From Pseudomonadota bacterium (lineage in GTDB: Bacteria > Pseudomonadota > Gammaproteobacteria > Steroidobacterales > Steroidobacteraceae): 64,000 nucleotides of DNA. The stretch lies in assembly GCA_018241505.1 (NCBI GenBank), contig JAFEDS010000018.1, positions 146,541 through 210,540 of the forward strand. The letters run 5' to 3'. The notes under the pieces were generated by a model. That model saw only the letters and a program-made list of their open reading frames with translations. It was not told where the DNA came from and made no database searches. A program made the translations under genes and the position numbers. Positions within the stretch are counted from its first letter, which is position 1. Each line of letters starts with the position of its first letter. Positions 39,491 through 50,221 of this stretch are shown here, piece after piece.

Positions 39491-40402
39491 GTGGACACCG
39501 TGATGAACAACGGCCAGGCACAGGCACTGGATCTCGACGCCGCCTTCCGTGAGTCGCAGATCGGCGAGGTCCTCGATGGATTGGAACGGGACCTGATCGG
39601 CCTCGAGCCGGTCAAGAGCCGCATTCGCGATATCGCGGCCTTGCTGCTGGTGGACAAGCTGCGCGCCTCGCTCGGCTTGTCCACCGGCGCGCCTTCTTTG
39701 CATATGAGCTTTACCGGTAACCCGGGTACGGGCAAGACGACGGTGGCCCTGCGGATGGCCGAAATCCTCCATCGGCTCGGCTATGTCCGTAAAGGTCATC
39801 TCGTGTCAGTGACGCGAGACGATCTCGTTGGCCAGTACATCGGCCACACCGCGCCCAAGACCAAGGAGGTGTTGAAGCGCGCCATGGGCGGGGTGTTGTT
39901 TATTGACGAGGCCTACTACCTCTACCGGCCTGAGAACGAGCGCGACTACGGCCAGGAGGCCATTGAGATTCTGTTGCAGGTCATGGAAAACCAGCGTGAG
40001 GACCTGGTCGTGATTTTCGCGGGCTACAAGGATCGCATGGATACCTTTTTCCGCAGCAATCCGGGCATGTCATCCAGGGTCGCGCACCACATCGACTTCC
40101 CGGACTACACGCCGGCGGAGTTGCATTCGATCGCCGCATTGATGCTTCAACAGATGCACTATCGCCTCAATCAGCAGTCGGATGAGGCATTGCTGGAATA
40201 CATTGAACGGCGTATACAACAGCCGCATTTCGCCAACGCCCGCTCGGTGCGCAATGCCCTCGATCGCGCCCGCCTGCGGCAGGCCAGCCGCCTGTTCGAG
40301 CGGCGGGGAGGTCTGATATCCAAAGAAGATCTGATGACAATTGAAGCGGCGGATATCCGCGCCAGCCGGGTGTTCGCCAACGACCGGAACGAGAGTAAAT
40401 AA
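39491..40402 (+). CDS. cbbX: Red-type RuBisCO activase CbbX
   Basis: A 303-residue AAA+ protein that pulls the CbbL C-terminus to free inhibited RuBisCO. Walker [10 protein letters not shown], Walker [13 protein letters not shown], sensor and arginine motifs follow. The pore loop YIGHTAPKT is present. Start GTG at 39491, 9 bases after cbbS. Typical length for the family. Confidence 0.95.
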   Translation: MDTVMNNGQAQALDLDAAFRESQIGEVLDGLERDLIGLEPVKSRIRDIAALLLVDKLRASLGLSTGAPSLHMSFTGNPGTGKTTVALRMAEILHRLGYVRKGHLVSVTRDDLVGQYIGHTAPKTKEVLKRAMGGVLFIDEAYYLYRPENERDYGQEAIEILLQVMENQREDLVVIFAGYKDRMDTFFRSNPGMSSRVAHHIDFPDYTPAELHSIAALMLQQMHYRLNQQSDEALLEYIERRIQQPHFANARSVRNALDRARLRQASRLFERRGGLISKEDLMTIEAADIRASRVFANDRNESK

Positions 40403-40422
40403 CAAACGGGGGAAGTGCAGCC

Positions 40423-41505
40423 ATGGGCTACACAAAGATATTCACGACCAAGACCCTGACGCGGTTCCTCATCGAGGAACAGCGTCGTTTCAATTATGCG
40501 ACGGGTGGTTTCACGGGCCTGGTCAACGATGTTCGCCTTGCATGTAAACGCATAGCCCGCGTCATCGGCAAAGGCGCGCTGTCGGATGCGCTGGGAACCG
40601 CCGGAACGACCAACGTTCAGGGCGAAGCCCAGATGAAGCTCGATGTGCTGGCAAACGACATATTCGTCCGTACCAACGAGTGGGGCGGCCAGTTGCGCGG
40701 CATGCTGTCGGAGGAAATGGATGATCCGTATCCTATTCCCGCGGAGTATCCGCGCGGCAAATACCTTCTGCTGTTCGATCCGCTCGACGGCTCGTCCAAC
40801 ATCGATGTGAATGTCTCGGTGGGCAGCATTTTTTCCGTGCTGCGTTGTCCTGAAGGGATCTCCGAGCCCACCGAAACGGACTTTCTGCAACCGGGTACGC
40901 AACAGGTCTGCGCCGGCTATGCCATCTATGGCCCTTCGACCATGTTGGTGCTGACCACCGGCCGCGGGGTCAATGGTTTCACTCTGGACCGGGAGATCGG
41001 CGAGTTCATGCTCACCCATCCGGAAATTACCATTGAGCCGGATACATCCGAGTTTGCCATCAATGCATCCAACTCCCGGCACTGGGAGCCGGCCATCAAG
41101 CGCTACGTGAACGAGTGCCTGGCCGGGCAGGCGGGCCCACGCGGCCGTGACTTCAACATGCGTTGGATTGCTTCGCTGGTGGCGGAAACGCACCGGATCC
41201 TGATGCGCGGGGGTGTCTTCATGTATCCACGTGATCGCAAAGACTCCTCCAGAAACGGCCGTCTGCGGCTCCTGTACGAAGCCAACCCGATCGGCTTCCT
41301 GATTGAGCAGGCGGGCGGACGCGCGAGCACCGGGGCCGAGCCGATACTCGAGGTGCAGCCGCAGGCGGCCCACCAGCGTATCGGCTTCGTGTTCGGCGCG
41401 CGAAATGAAGTCGAGCGCATCGAGCGTTATCACCGCGACCACAACGATTTCGAATTTGACGCGCCGTTGTTCGGCACGCGCGGCCTGTTCAAGACACCGG
41501 CGTAA
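40423..41505 (+). CDS. cbbF: Class I fructose-1,6-bisphosphatase
   Basis: A 360-residue phosphatase converting fructose-1,6-bisphosphate to fructose-6-phosphate. The metal-binding motif [17 protein letters not shown] is intact, as are ASNSRHWEP and the substrate-binding [15 protein letters not shown]. In this operon it probably also handles sedoheptulose-1,7-bisphosphate, as other proteobacterial Cbb FBPases do (inference). It lies 20 bases after cbbX. Confidence 0.96.
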   Translation: MGYTKIFTTKTLTRFLIEEQRRFNYATGGFTGLVNDVRLACKRIARVIGKGALSDALGTAGTTNVQGEAQMKLDVLANDIFVRTNEWGGQLRGMLSEEMDDPYPIPAEYPRGKYLLLFDPLDGSSNIDVNVSVGSIFSVLRCPEGISEPTETDFLQPGTQQVCAGYAIYGPSTMLVLTTGRGVNGFTLDREIGEFMLTHPEITIEPDTSEFAINASNSRHWEPAIKRYVNECLAGQAGPRGRDFNMRWIASLVAETHRILMRGGVFMYPRDRKDSSRNGRLRLLYEANPIGFLIEQAGGRASTGAEPILEVQPQAAHQRIGFVFGARNEVERIERYHRDHNDFEFDAPLFGTRGLFKTPA

Positions 41506-41519
41506 GGCAGGAAAACACC

Positions 41520-42422
41520 ATGTCGGCAAAGCATCCCATCATTGCGGTCACCGGCTCTTCGGGTGCCGGCACGACTTCGGTCATGCGTACCTTCGAGCAG
41601 ATCTTCCGCCGCGAAAACATCCGTGCCGGGTTTGTAGAGGGCGACAGCTTCCATCGCTACGATCGCGCGGAAATGAAACAGCGCCTGGCCAGCGCCATTG
41701 AACGCAGCGACCATATTTTCAGCCATTTCGGGCCCGATGCGAATCTCTTCCCGGAGCTCGAGGCGCTGTTCAGTGATTACGGCCGCGCGGGCACGGGGAG
41801 GGTGCGCAAGTACCTCCACGACGAGCCGGAAGCCGCGAAGTACAAACAGGAGCCCGGGACTTTCACTGAATGGGAGGATCTGCCTTCCGACACAGACCTG
41901 TTGTTCTACGAAGGACTCCACGGTGCGGTGGTCAGTGACGAGGTCAACGTCGCAAAGCACGTCGATCTGTTGATAGGCGTGACGCCGGTGGTGAATCTCG
42001 AGTGGATCCAGAAGCTCCACCGCGACAAAGCCACTCGCGGCTACTCGGCGGAAGCGGTGACTGACGTGATCCTGCGGCGCATGCACGACTACGTGCACTA
42101 TATTTGCCCGCAGTTTTCGCGCACCCATATCAACTTTCAGCGTGTCCCGGTGGTGGATACCTCGAACCCGTTCATTTCACGCCACATCCCCACACCGGAC
42201 GAGTCGTTTCTCGTCATCCACTTCTCCAATCCGCGCGGCATCGATTTCCCCTACCTGTTGTCGATGTTGCACGACTCCTTCATGTCACGAGCCAACACCA
42301 TTGTGTGTCCGGGCGGCAAGATGGACCTGGCGCTGCAGTTGATATTCACGCCCATGATCTGGCGCTTGATGGAATTCAGGAAGGAAATGCTGGCGCGTGG
42401 ATCGCAGGTTGTGCGCAGATGA
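41520..42422 (+). CDS. cbbP: Phosphoribulokinase, proteobacterial type
   Basis: A 300-residue kinase that makes ribulose-1,5-bisphosphate from ribulose-5-phosphate. The P-loop is TGSSGAGTTSV; the Walker-B-like FYEGLHGAVV and IQKLHRDKATRG segments match the octameric bacterial class. The stop shares bases with the start of cbbY (ATGA overlap). Confidence 0.96.
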   Translation: MSAKHPIIAVTGSSGAGTTSVMRTFEQIFRRENIRAGFVEGDSFHRYDRAEMKQRLASAIERSDHIFSHFGPDANLFPELEALFSDYGRAGTGRVRKYLHDEPEAAKYKQEPGTFTEWEDLPSDTDLLFYEGLHGAVVSDEVNVAKHVDLLIGVTPVVNLEWIQKLHRDKATRGYSAEAVTDVILRRMHDYVHYICPQFSRTHINFQRVPVVDTSNPFISRHIPTPDESFLVIHFSNPRGIDFPYLLSMLHDSFMSRANTIVCPGGKMDLALQLIFTPMIWRLMEFRKEMLARGSQVVRR

Positions 42423-43207
42423 GTTGTGAAGCGCTGATATTCGATGTCGACGGGACACTCGCCGACACCGAAGAAGTGCATCGCCAGGCCTTCAATCTGG
42501 CATTCGCGGCCTGTGGGTTGGATTGGATCTGGGATGCGCCCCTGTATGGGGAATTGCTGCAGGTCACCGGGGGCAAGGAACGGATCGCCAGCTACATCGA
42601 GCGGCTCGCGATGCCTGTGACCCAGCGGCGCGATCTGCACAATCTCATACCCGAAATCCACCGGGCCAAGACGCGGCTCTACAAGGAGCTGATCCAGGTA
42701 GGGCAGGTGCGGCCGAGGGCCGGTGTGCGCCGCCTCATGATGGAGGCACGCGAAGCGGGTATCCGGGTGGGCCTTGCCACGACCACCTCGCACGAGAACA
42801 TCGAGCCGCTGCTGGCGGCAGGTTTCGGGTGGCAGGCATTGAAGTGGTTCGATGCGATTGCGGCCGGTGATGTGGTGGCGCGCAAAAAGCCGGCCCCGGA
42901 CATATACAATGTCGCCCTGAAGTCATTGGGCATCGATCCGGTCAACGCCATTGCGGTGGAAGACTCGGCGATCGGCGTCGCATCGGCCAAGGCCGCAGGC
43001 CTCTTTACGGTCGCAACGCCCAGCAAGTGGACGCTGACCCAGGACTTCACTGCGGCCGATCTGCTGCTGTCCTCGCTCGGCGATCCGGCGGAGCCGCTCG
43101 ACCCCGCCGACGAAAAGCGGCTGGGCGCCCAATTTTTGAGTATGGACCGGCTGACAGCCCTGCACAGGGAAGCTCGCCGAGGAGTAGTGCATGGCGAAGC
43201 TGAATGA
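42419..43207 (+). CDS. cbbY: HAD phosphatase CbbY (xylulose-1,5-bisphosphate phosphatase)
   Basis: A 262-residue HAD hydrolase. Motif I is IFDVDGTLADTEEVH, motif II TTTSHEN, motif III Lys in ARKKPAPDIY and motif IV AVEDSAIGV. In red-type operons CbbY removes the RuBisCO inhibitor xylulose-1,5-bisphosphate released by CbbX action. Start ATG at 42419 overlaps cbbP; its end overlaps cbbZ by 17 bases. Confidence 0.93.
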   Translation: MSCEALIFDVDGTLADTEEVHRQAFNLAFAACGLDWIWDAPLYGELLQVTGGKERIASYIERLAMPVTQRRDLHNLIPEIHRAKTRLYKELIQVGQVRPRAGVRRLMMEAREAGIRVGLATTTSHENIEPLLAAGFGWQALKWFDAIAAGDVVARKKPAPDIYNVALKSLGIDPVNAIAVEDSAIGVASAKAAGLFTVATPSKWTLTQDFTAADLLLSSLGDPAEPLDPADEKRLGAQFLSMDRLTALHREARRGVVHGEAE

Positions 43208-43925
43208 ACGCATCCGGGCGGTGGCCTTCGATCTCGATGGCACCCTCATTGACACCATGGACGACCTGGCGGCCTCCGTCAATCTGATGCTCGGCATGCT
43301 GGGCGCACCGGAACTGACGCAGGCGCGCATCCGCACGCTCGTGGGCAATGGCGTCGAGACGCTGGTGTTGCGCGCTTTGAATGACAGCGTCGGCAGCGCC
43401 TCTGCGCATTCGGCCAGGCGTTCTGCGGCGCTGGCCCTGTTTCGGCGCCTGTATGGCCAGCAGCTTTACAGGCGCAGCAAGGTCTATCCGGGGGTTGTGG
43501 ACACTCTGCGATCGTTAACCGAGGCGGGTATGGCACTATGCTGCATCACCAACAAAGACAGTGTCTTCGCCGAGCCGCTGTTGAAACAGGCGGGCTTGAG
43601 CGAATTCTTCAGCTTTACGCTGTGTGCCGATCGCGCCGAAGACCGCAAGCCCAGTCCCAACATGCTGCTCGCCGCGTGCGCGCGTCTCGGCCTTGCGCCG
43701 GCTGAGATGTTGTATGTGGGAGATTCCGGTATCGACATTGCCGCGGCGCGCGCTGCCGGCCTGCCGGTGATTGCGGTCGGTTACGGCTATGGAAAGGACC
43801 ATGCAGCCGGGCCCGGCGCGGCTCAGCCTGACGGACGCGTCGCTGAGATGAGTGAAATCGTGGCGCTGTGCGTCCTGCGGACGGCGGATAAACCTGACTT
43901 GAAGTTGTACACGGGGACACTGTAA
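43191..43925 (+). CDS. cbbZ: Phosphoglycolate phosphatase
   Basis: A 244-residue HAD phosphatase (Gph type) that removes 2-phosphoglycolate made by the RuBisCO oxygenase reaction. Motifs: [22 protein letters not shown], Lys in DRKPSPNML and [15 protein letters not shown]. The stop overlaps the cbbT start by one base. Confidence 0.95.
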   Translation: MAKLNERIRAVAFDLDGTLIDTMDDLAASVNLMLGMLGAPELTQARIRTLVGNGVETLVLRALNDSVGSASAHSARRSAALALFRRLYGQQLYRRSKVYPGVVDTLRSLTEAGMALCCITNKDSVFAEPLLKQAGLSEFFSFTLCADRAEDRKPSPNMLLAACARLGLAPAEMLYVGDSGIDIAAARAAGLPVIAVGYGYGKDHAAGPGAAQPDGRVAEMSEIVALCVLRTADKPDLKLYTGTL

Positions 43926-45952
43926 TGAATGCGGAAATCCAGCAACCGAGGCGCGAAGCCGCGCACAACGAAGTAGTCAACGCCATTCGTGCGTTGGCCA
44001 TGGATGCCGTGCAGAAGGCCAACTCGGGTCACCCGGGCATGCCAATGGGCATGGCCGAGATCGCGGCAGTTCTGTGGCGGCGGCATCTGCGTCACAATCC
44101 TGCCAATCCGCAGTGGGCCGACCGGGATCGATTTGTTGTGTCGAATGGTCATGGGTCGATGCTGTTATATGCGCTGTTGCATCTGACGGGGTATGACCTG
44201 CCGATGGAGGAGATCCGGCAGTTTCGGCAGATGGGCTCAAAAACACCGGGCCATCCCGAGTATGGAATCACACCCGGCGCCGAGACCACCACGGGACCTC
44301 TGGGTCAGGGCATCTGCAACGCGGTGGGGATGGCGCTTGCGGAAAAATTGCTGGCCGAGCAATTCAACCGCACCGGCCTCGAGCTTCTCTCCCATTTCAC
44401 CTATGTGTTCGTTGGCGATGGCTGCCTGATGGAAGGCATCTCCCATGAGGCCTGCTCGCTGGCCGGGACTCTTGGGCTCGGCAAGCTCGTTGTGTTCTAC
44501 GACGATAATGGCATTTCCATTGATGGGCACGTGAAGGGCTGGTTTACGGATGACACGCCCAAGCGCTTCGAAGCTTATGGCTGGCATGTTGTTCCCAACG
44601 TGGACGGTCACGACAGTGAGGCAATCGATCGCGCCATCGTAGCCGCCAAGGCGGCGAGCGACCGCCCCTCGATCATCTGCTGCAAGACTGTCATCGGCAG
44701 GGGAGCTCCCACGAAGGCAGGCACTCATGACTCGCATGGTGCGCCGCTGGGCGACAAGGAAGTTGCAGCTACTCGCGCCCACATTGGCTGGCCGCATCCG
44801 CCGTTCGTTGTTCCCGCGCACGTGTATGAAGCATGGGATGCACGCGAGGCGGGTGGCCGGGCGGAGAGCGATTGGAACACCCTGTGGAGTCAATATACCC
44901 GGGCCTATCCCGTGGAAGCTCGCGAGTTGCAGCGTCGCCTGGCGGGAGACCTGCCGGCGGAATTCGCCAACAACGTACGCGCCTTGACCGACAAGGTCAG
45001 GGAAAAAGCGGCTTCGATTGCCAGCCGCAAGGCCTCGCAGGATGTCATCGAGGCGCTTGCGCCCGGGCTGCCGGAGCTGCTGGGCGGCTCCGCCGATCTC
45101 GCCGGCTCCAACCTGACCCTGTGGTCCGGATCGAAGCCGATCGGCAAGCCGGGCGGCAACTACATCCACTACGGAGTGCGCGAGTTCGGCATGGCCGCCA
45201 TCATGAATGGGATCGCTTTGCACGGCGGCTTCATTCCCTACGGCGGCACCTTCCTGACCTTCTCCGACTACTGCCGCAACGCCTTGCGCATGGCGGCCCT
45301 CATGAAAATCCGCTCCCTCTTCGTTTTCACACACGACTCGATCGGGTTGGGCGAGGACGGGCCTACTCACCAGGCGGTGGAGCATGTTGCCTCCCTGCGC
45401 CTCATTCCCAACATGGACGTGTGGCGTCCCTGTGATACGGAGGAATCCGTGGTTGCGTGGGCCGCGGCGCTGGAGCGGCGGGATGGGCCGGCGTCTCTGA
45501 TCTTCAGCCGGCAGAACTTGCCATTCCAAAAACGTTCCGCGGAAGTGGCGGCCAACATTGAGTGCGGCGGCTACGTTCTCGTCGAGCCTGAGACGATTCC
45601 TCGCGCCGCCATCATCGCGACAGGGTCCGAAGTGGGCCTCGCGGTCGAGGCGCAAAAGGTTCTGGCGCAGATCGGTGTGGCCGTGCGTGTAGTGTCGATG
45701 CCCTCCACGACGGTGTTTGATCGCCAACCCCAGTCCTACCGTGACTCGGTCTTGCCTCTGGACCTTCCGGCGGTGGCGGTGGAGGCCGGTTCACCGGACC
45801 TGTGGAGGAAGTACGTGGGCAGGTCAGGTGAGGTCATCGGAATGAGCACCTTCGGGGAGTCCGCCCCGGCGGGCGAGTTGTTCAAACACTTCGGCTTCAC
45901 CGCCGGCCACGTAGTCGAGGCGGTGAAAGCCGTGTTGGCCAGGCTCAACTAG
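43925..45952 (+). CDS. cbbT: Transketolase
   Basis: A 675-residue thiamine-diphosphate enzyme shuffling two-carbon units to regenerate pentose phosphates. Landmarks: [20 protein letters not shown]-type region [11 protein letters not shown], the cofactor motif VGDGCLMEG and DDNGISIDG, and [16 protein letters not shown]. Last gene of the cbb unit; aldolase, pgk and gap are not here. Its stop overlaps that of the convergent ferritin-like gene by four bases. Confidence 0.96.
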   Translation: MNAEIQQPRREAAHNEVVNAIRALAMDAVQKANSGHPGMPMGMAEIAAVLWRRHLRHNPANPQWADRDRFVVSNGHGSMLLYALLHLTGYDLPMEEIRQFRQMGSKTPGHPEYGITPGAETTTGPLGQGICNAVGMALAEKLLAEQFNRTGLELLSHFTYVFVGDGCLMEGISHEACSLAGTLGLGKLVVFYDDNGISIDGHVKGWFTDDTPKRFEAYGWHVVPNVDGHDSEAIDRAIVAAKAASDRPSIICCKTVIGRGAPTKAGTHDSHGAPLGDKEVAATRAHIGWPHPPFVVPAHVYEAWDAREAGGRAESDWNTLWSQYTRAYPVEARELQRRLAGDLPAEFANNVRALTDKVREKAASIASRKASQDVIEALAPGLPELLGGSADLAGSNLTLWSGSKPIGKPGGNYIHYGVREFGMAAIMNGIALHGGFIPYGGTFLTFSDYCRNALRMAALMKIRSLFVFTHDSIGLGEDGPTHQAVEHVASLRLIPNMDVWRPCDTEESVVAWAAALERRDGPASLIFSRQNLPFQKRSAEVAANIECGGYVLVEPETIPRAAIIATGSEVGLAVEAQKVLAQIGVAVRVVSMPSTTVFDRQPQSYRDSVLPLDLPAVAVEAGSPDLWRKYVGRSGEVIGMSTFGESAPAGELFKHFGFTAGHVVEAVKAVLARLN

Positions 45953-46506
45953 TGGTTGCGCGCGCTTTCACCGGTGTCGGGCTGAACTGTGAACAGCAGA
46001 TCGGCCATGTCGTCCGCGTGCTCCTCCTCCTTGGCGAGAATCCCTTCCATCAGGCGCTTGGAAGTGGGGTCCTTGTCGCCCAGGAACTGAATGATCTCCC
46101 GGTATGACTCGATGGCGATGCGTTCGGCAATGAGGTCCTCCTTGATCATGTCGGTCAAGGAGGTGCCTTCCTTGTACTCGCTGTGGCTGCGGCTCGTGAG
46201 AATGGACGGGTTCATTTCCGGCTTGCCGCCGAGCTGCTTGATGCGCTCGGCGAGCTGATCGGCGTGCTGCTGTTCCTCGGTGGCGTGCTCGAGGAACTCT
46301 TCCTTCACGGCCTGGGAATGAATGCCCGAAGCCATGAAGTAGTGGAATTTGTACCGCAGCACGCACACGAGCTCCGTGGCCAGCGCCTCATTCAGGATGC
46401 CGATCACCTGCTTGCGGTCGAGCTGATAGTCCTTGGTGACAGCGCCTTCGTTGATCTGCTGGCGGGCGCGATCCCGAATCTCTTGTATCTGCTTGACATG
46501 GTTCAT
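45949..46506 (-). CDS. Ferritin-like (bacterioferritin/Dps-type) diiron protein
   Basis: A 185-residue four-helix protein. Iron ligands are visible in [36 protein letters not shown] and KEEEHADDM, which is the full E...ExxH...E...ExxH pattern. It most resembles ferritin-like proteins grouped with bacterioferritin, without the haem Met at the usual place that I could verify. It could store iron or protect against peroxide. It is convergent with cbbT. Confidence 0.85.
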   Translation of the reverse strand: MNHVKQIQEIRDRARQQINEGAVTKDYQLDRKQVIGILNEALATELVCVLRYKFHYFMASGIHSQAVKEEFLEHATEEQQHADQLAERIKQLGGKPEMNPSILTSRSHSEYKEGTSLTDMIKEDLIAERIAIESYREIIQFLGDKDPTSKRLMEGILAKEEEHADDMADLLFTVQPDTGESARNH

Positions 46507-46583
46507 GTATTTGCACTCCAGCCCGCGAGGGTATGCGGATCAACGCTCCGTTCGGCGGGGAGTTCCTTGTTAAACTGGCAGGC

Positions 46584-47285
46584 ATGAACGCCGTCCAATC
46601 GCTCTCGAAAACCGGATACGCCTTTTTGTCTGCGGCAGAGGTGGCCTCTGAGCTCCAGGTTGATATTCCACAGCTCAATGCATTGGCGGAGTGGTGGAGC
46701 TCGCTTCCGCGGGATGAGTACCTGCGGGATGGCGGACGCTATCGGTCTCGTCGTCACTCTTGCTTCATTGACGAGGGCGGGGTGCTGACTTTGGCCCCGC
46801 ACAGGGCGCACTGGCAGCCGACCTCGTACAACGCGCTTCACGGCGGCCTCGAGCGCTGGTTCGAGCCGATTGCGCCGGAAGTTCTGAACGCTCCGGCATG
46901 GACTCGTCTATTGGAGTCGATTGGGACAATCTTCGCCCAGATACGTCCGGTGAAACGCTGGTATATCGAAGCGCATCAGTTTCGCATCGATACTAAGGAT
47001 GGCATCGGCAGGCCGACGCCTGAAGGCGCGCACCGTGATGGCGTCGATTTCGTGGCATTGCTGCTGATTCAGCGTCGGGGTATTCGCGGTGGCGAAACGC
47101 GAGTATTCGATGCCCACGGACCGTCGGGGGTCCGCTTTACGATGGAAGAGCCATGGTCGCTATTGCTGATGGATGATGCCCGCGTCATCCATGAAACGAC
47201 CCCCATTCAGCCTGAAGGAGATGGGGGAGTGCGCGATACGCTTGTTTTAACGTACCGCGCCGACGGGTTCCAAGCGCCTCCTTAA
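46584..47285 (+). CDS. 2OG-Fe(II) dioxygenase (isoleucine/leucine hydroxylase-like)
   Basis: From the ATG at 46584 (MNAVQSLSKTGYAFL) the protein has 233 residues; an ATG at 46533 adds 17. It carries the HxD...H iron triad: PEGAHRDGVDFV and DDARVIHETTPI, with Arg for 2-oxoglutarate near DTLVLTYRAD. This pattern matches the family that hydroxylates free aliphatic amino acids (IDO-like), often called 2OG-Fe dioxygenase family protein. Substrate not determined. Divergent from the ferritin-like gene; its end overlaps nagA by four bases. Confidence 0.85.
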   Translation: MNAVQSLSKTGYAFLSAAEVASELQVDIPQLNALAEWWSSLPRDEYLRDGGRYRSRRHSCFIDEGGVLTLAPHRAHWQPTSYNALHGGLERWFEPIAPEVLNAPAWTRLLESIGTIFAQIRPVKRWYIEAHQFRIDTKDGIGRPTPEGAHRDGVDFVALLLIQRRGIRGGETRVFDAHGPSGVRFTMEEPWSLLLMDDARVIHETTPIQPEGDGGVRDTLVLTYRADGFQAPP

Positions 47286-48436
47286 GACGCTGCTTGCCCG
47301 TCGATCCAGGTTTCCAACACCTGGAGCTGCTCATCAGCCAGCACAAAGTTGGCTTTGTAGCCCGGCGCGATCCGACCGACTTCGTGGGCGAGGCCGAGGA
47401 ACTCGGCCGGGTACAGGCTCGCCATCCGAACGGCCTCCGGCAGGGGCAGCCCCAGCAGGGAGATGGCGTTGCGTACGCAGCTCGCCATATCGATGTTGGA
47501 GCCGGCAAGGCGTCCGTCGTCATCCAGGCACAAGTTACCCGACACGGTGATCTTGCGTCCGCCAATGAGGAATGATTTGTTGTTGGTACCGACGCCGGGC
47601 ATGGCATCGGTGACCAGCATGAAGCGGTCATGCCGTTTGCAGCGCATGGAAATGCGCAACACAACCGGATCGGTGTGTTCGCCATCCACAATGATTCCGC
47701 ACCAACTGTCGGGATCGTCGAGCGCGGCACCCACCACGCCGGGCTCGCGGCCTGTCAACTGTGACATGGCATTGAACAGATGGGTGAAACCGGTCAGGCC
47801 TGCCTGCAGAGCAAGCCGGATCTGCTCGTAAGTTGCGTTGGTATGACCCGCGGAGACCGCGACACCGCCATCGGCCAGCTTCCTGATCATGGCGGGAGTT
47901 GTCATTTCGGGCGCGAGCGTGACGAGCGTGCGGCCGCCACGAAGTCCCGTGAGCAGTTTGATGGCGTCCGTGTCCAGCTCGCGGAATTTGTCGGGATCGT
48001 GGATGCCCTTGCGTTCCACGTTGAGGAACGGACCCTCGATATGAATGCCCAACACGCCGGGCACCCTGGCCGAGAGCGCCGCCTGAACCGCTTCGATGGC
48101 TTTGGCGACGACATCCAGGTCGGCGCTGATCAGAGTGGGCAGAAAGCCGGTGGTGCCGAATTTGCGGTGCGCCGCGCCGATGGCACGGATCGCCTCCACA
48201 CTGGGCGCGTCATTGAACAGGACGCCGCCGCCGCCGTTCACCTGCGAATCAATGAAGCCGGGCAGCAGGAGCTTCCCACCCAGGTCGCGCTTTTGCCCCT
48301 CTGCACAGCGTCGATCGTTCGCGGCGACAATGGCGAGGATGCGCCCATTCTCTATCAGTACGCATCGATCATCGACCAGTCCGCCGTCAAGCAGCACACG
48401 CCCGTTGACCAGGGCGGTTATGGGATCATTAGCCAT
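47282..48436 (-). CDS. nagA: N-acetylglucosamine-6-phosphate deacetylase
   Basis: A 384-residue amidohydrolase converting GlcNAc-6-phosphate to glucosamine-6-phosphate and acetate. The metal and substrate residues lie in GIHIEGPFLN, VSAGHTNATYEQ, THLFNAMSQLTGREPG, VDGEHTDP and the catalytic Asp in MLVTDAMPGVG. In the first metal motif the usual HxH is replaced: GFIDSQVNGGGG, as is normal for NagA. ATG at 48436 shares a base with the nagB-II stop, showing coupling. Confidence 0.96.
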   Translation of the reverse strand: MANDPITALVNGRVLLDGGLVDDRCVLIENGRILAIVAANDRRCAEGQKRDLGGKLLLPGFIDSQVNGGGGVLFNDAPSVEAIRAIGAAHRKFGTTGFLPTLISADLDVVAKAIEAVQAALSARVPGVLGIHIEGPFLNVERKGIHDPDKFRELDTDAIKLLTGLRGGRTLVTLAPEMTTPAMIRKLADGGVAVSAGHTNATYEQIRLALQAGLTGFTHLFNAMSQLTGREPGVVGAALDDPDSWCGIIVDGEHTDPVVLRISMRCKRHDRFMLVTDAMPGVGTNNKSFLIGGRKITVSGNLCLDDDGRLAGSNIDMASCVRNAISLLGLPLPEAVRMASLYPAEFLGLAHEVGRIAPGYKANFVLADEQLQVLETWIDGQAAS

Positions 48437-49458
48437 CAAACGGTCTCGGTGACCTTGCGCAGGTGAGGGGGGCGATCGGGATCGTAGCCTCGCGCAATCG
48501 AGAGCGCATTGATCATTCGATAGAACGACTGGATGGCGAGCATAGGCTGGATCGCCGGATGTGCGCTTTCCGTCGGCAAAATCGTTGCTTGCGGAGCGTT
48601 GGCGCCTGCCAGCAGGATCTGTGCGCCGCGTCCCGCGAGCTCCGCCGCCAGGGTTTCGACGCCACCGTGTGTTTCGTCGTTTTGCGCAAAAATCAGCACT
48701 GCAAAGCCCGACTGGACCAGGGCCATCGGTCCGTGCCGCAGCTCGGCGGCACTCAAGGCTTCCGCGTGCAGTCCGCAAGTCTCTTTCAACTTCAAGGCCG
48801 CTTCCTGCGCAACACCCAGCCCCAGTCCGCGGCCGACCACGTACAGATTGCGAACTGGTGTCAGTGTTGTGAGCGCGTCCTGCCAATCCAGCTTCCAGGC
48901 GCGCGCCAATGCGGCGGGCGCCTGCTCGAGCGCGTCCAACAGCTCCTCGTCCTGCGACCACGAGGCGACGAGATGAATGATTGCTGCAAGAGCGGCGATG
49001 TACGACTTGGTCGCGGCAACGCTCTGTTCGGGTCCCGCGCACAACGGAATGGTGTAGTCGGCTGCTTGGGCCAGCGGCGAGCTCTCGACGTTGACCATGG
49101 CAAGGATCATGGCGCCCGCGGCCTTGGCGCTGGCCACGGTTGCCAGCAGGTCCGGACTCGCTCCGGACTGGGAGATGGCCAACATAACGGTGCCGCGCAG
49201 ATCCGCTTTGGCGGAGTAGACGGAGCTGACTGACGGCGCCGCGGAGGAAGTCAGAATGCCAACGCGGGTCTCGAGCAGATATTTGGCGAATGTCGCGGCG
49301 TGATCCGAGCTGCCGCGCGCGCAGGTGACCACCGCGTATGGCCGGTGACGCCGCAACTGTTCGCCGAGCTTCTGCATGACCTCGGTGTTGGTACGCAGTT
49401 GCCGCCGGACCGTGTCAGCGGCCTGGGCTGCTTCCTGGAGCAGGAATGATTCTTTCAT
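48436..49458 (-). CDS. nagB-II: SIS-domain glucosamine-6-phosphate deaminase (NagB-II)
   Basis: A 340-residue protein with two SIS domains (GlmS isomerase-like, no glutaminase part). Sugar-phosphate motifs: CARGSSDHAA, AISQSGASPDL, KLKETCGLHAEALSAAELRHGP. It turns glucosamine-6-phosphate into fructose-6-phosphate and ammonia, replacing classical NagB as in Shewanella and Xanthomonas. Located between nagA and the regulator, overlapping both. Confidence 0.93.
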   Translation of the reverse strand: MKESFLLQEAAQAADTVRRQLRTNTEVMQKLGEQLRRHRPYAVVTCARGSSDHAATFAKYLLETRVGILTSSAAPSVSSVYSAKADLRGTVMLAISQSGASPDLLATVASAKAAGAMILAMVNVESSPLAQAADYTIPLCAGPEQSVAATKSYIAALAAIIHLVASWSQDEELLDALEQAPAALARAWKLDWQDALTTLTPVRNLYVVGRGLGLGVAQEAALKLKETCGLHAEALSAAELRHGPMALVQSGFAVLIFAQNDETHGGVETLAAELAGRGAQILLAGANAPQATILPTESAHPAIQPMLAIQSFYRMINALSIARGYDPDRPPHLRKVTETV

Positions 49459-50198
49459 GAGGAACTGCTGAGCTCGGCGACGAAATCATACGTATCGCCG
49501 CGGTAGTAGGATTGGGAGAACTCCGCTGCGCGCCCGTCCTTGAGAAACCCCAGGCGCTCGACCAACAAGCCGGCATCCTTTTCCTTCGCCTGCAACAACT
49601 TTGCCTGCTCGCCGGTCAATAACACCGCCCGCAGCCGCTGCAGCGCGCGCACCGGCCGGTTGCCTGCCTTCTCCAACGCTTCATACAAGGATGATTCGAC
49701 GGCATCGAGCGACGGCAGGGTCGAAGCCAACACGGTCGCATATTCGAGCGACATGGGAGCTTCGTTGGCAAAGCGGATACGGTGAAAGCGATACACGGGC
49801 GTACCCGGACTCGAGCGCAGCGCCAGCGCCTCCTCGGGCGCGACGGTGCCTTCGGATCGTTGCAACCAGACACTGCGCGGCGTGCGGCCGCGAGCCCGCA
49901 TATCTTCAGAGAACGAGGTCAGCTTGGAGAAGTTCTTCTCGACTCGCGCGACCACAAAGGTCCCGGAGCCCTGCCGGCGTACCAGCAGTCCCTCGTTCAC
50001 CAGGCCATCGATTGCCTTGCGGACCGTGATCCGGGAGATGGAAAACTCGCTGGCCAGGTCCCGTTCCGCCGGCAGTGCGTCGTCTGGACCCAACAAGCGG
50101 CGCTCCATGGCCTCCCGAAGAGCGCGCTGAAGCTGCTGATAAAGCGGCAGGCTGCTGGACTCATCGAGCATCCCCACGGACTGCGACAGCAGGGTCAA
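49455..50198 (-). CDS. nagR: GntR/HutC-family repressor of GlcNAc use
   Basis: A 247-residue regulator: winged HTH at residues 15-82 (LPAERDLASEFSISRITVRK) and a UTRA ligand domain (from RTPRSVWLQRSEG; SLEYATVLAS) that senses a sugar phosphate, in this context probably GlcNAc-6P or GlcN-6P. It is first gene of nagR-nagB-II-nagA with four-base overlap, and divergent from the TonB receptor. Repeated TGGTA half-sites in the gap are the probable targets. Confidence 0.9.
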   Translation of the reverse strand: MTLLSQSVGMLDESSSLPLYQQLQRALREAMERRLLGPDDALPAERDLASEFSISRITVRKAIDGLVNEGLLVRRQGSGTFVVARVEKNFSKLTSFSEDMRARGRTPRSVWLQRSEGTVAPEEALALRSSPGTPVYRFHRIRFANEAPMSLEYATVLASTLPSLDAVESSLYEALEKAGNRPVRALQRLRAVLLTGEQAKLLQAKEKDAGLLVERLGFLKDGRAAEFSQSYYRGDTYDFVAELSSSS

Positions 50199-50221
50199 AG
50201 GGCTTCTCCGGTATACGTCAG

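Noticed and set aside
40171-41529. A 452-codon frame antisense to fructose bisphosphatase and cbbX end
   Set aside because: Crosses two real genes on the other strand and shows no known motif.
44237-45727. A 496-codon frame antisense to transketolase
   Set aside because: Transketolase is complete with cofactor motifs; the antisense protein is a shadow.
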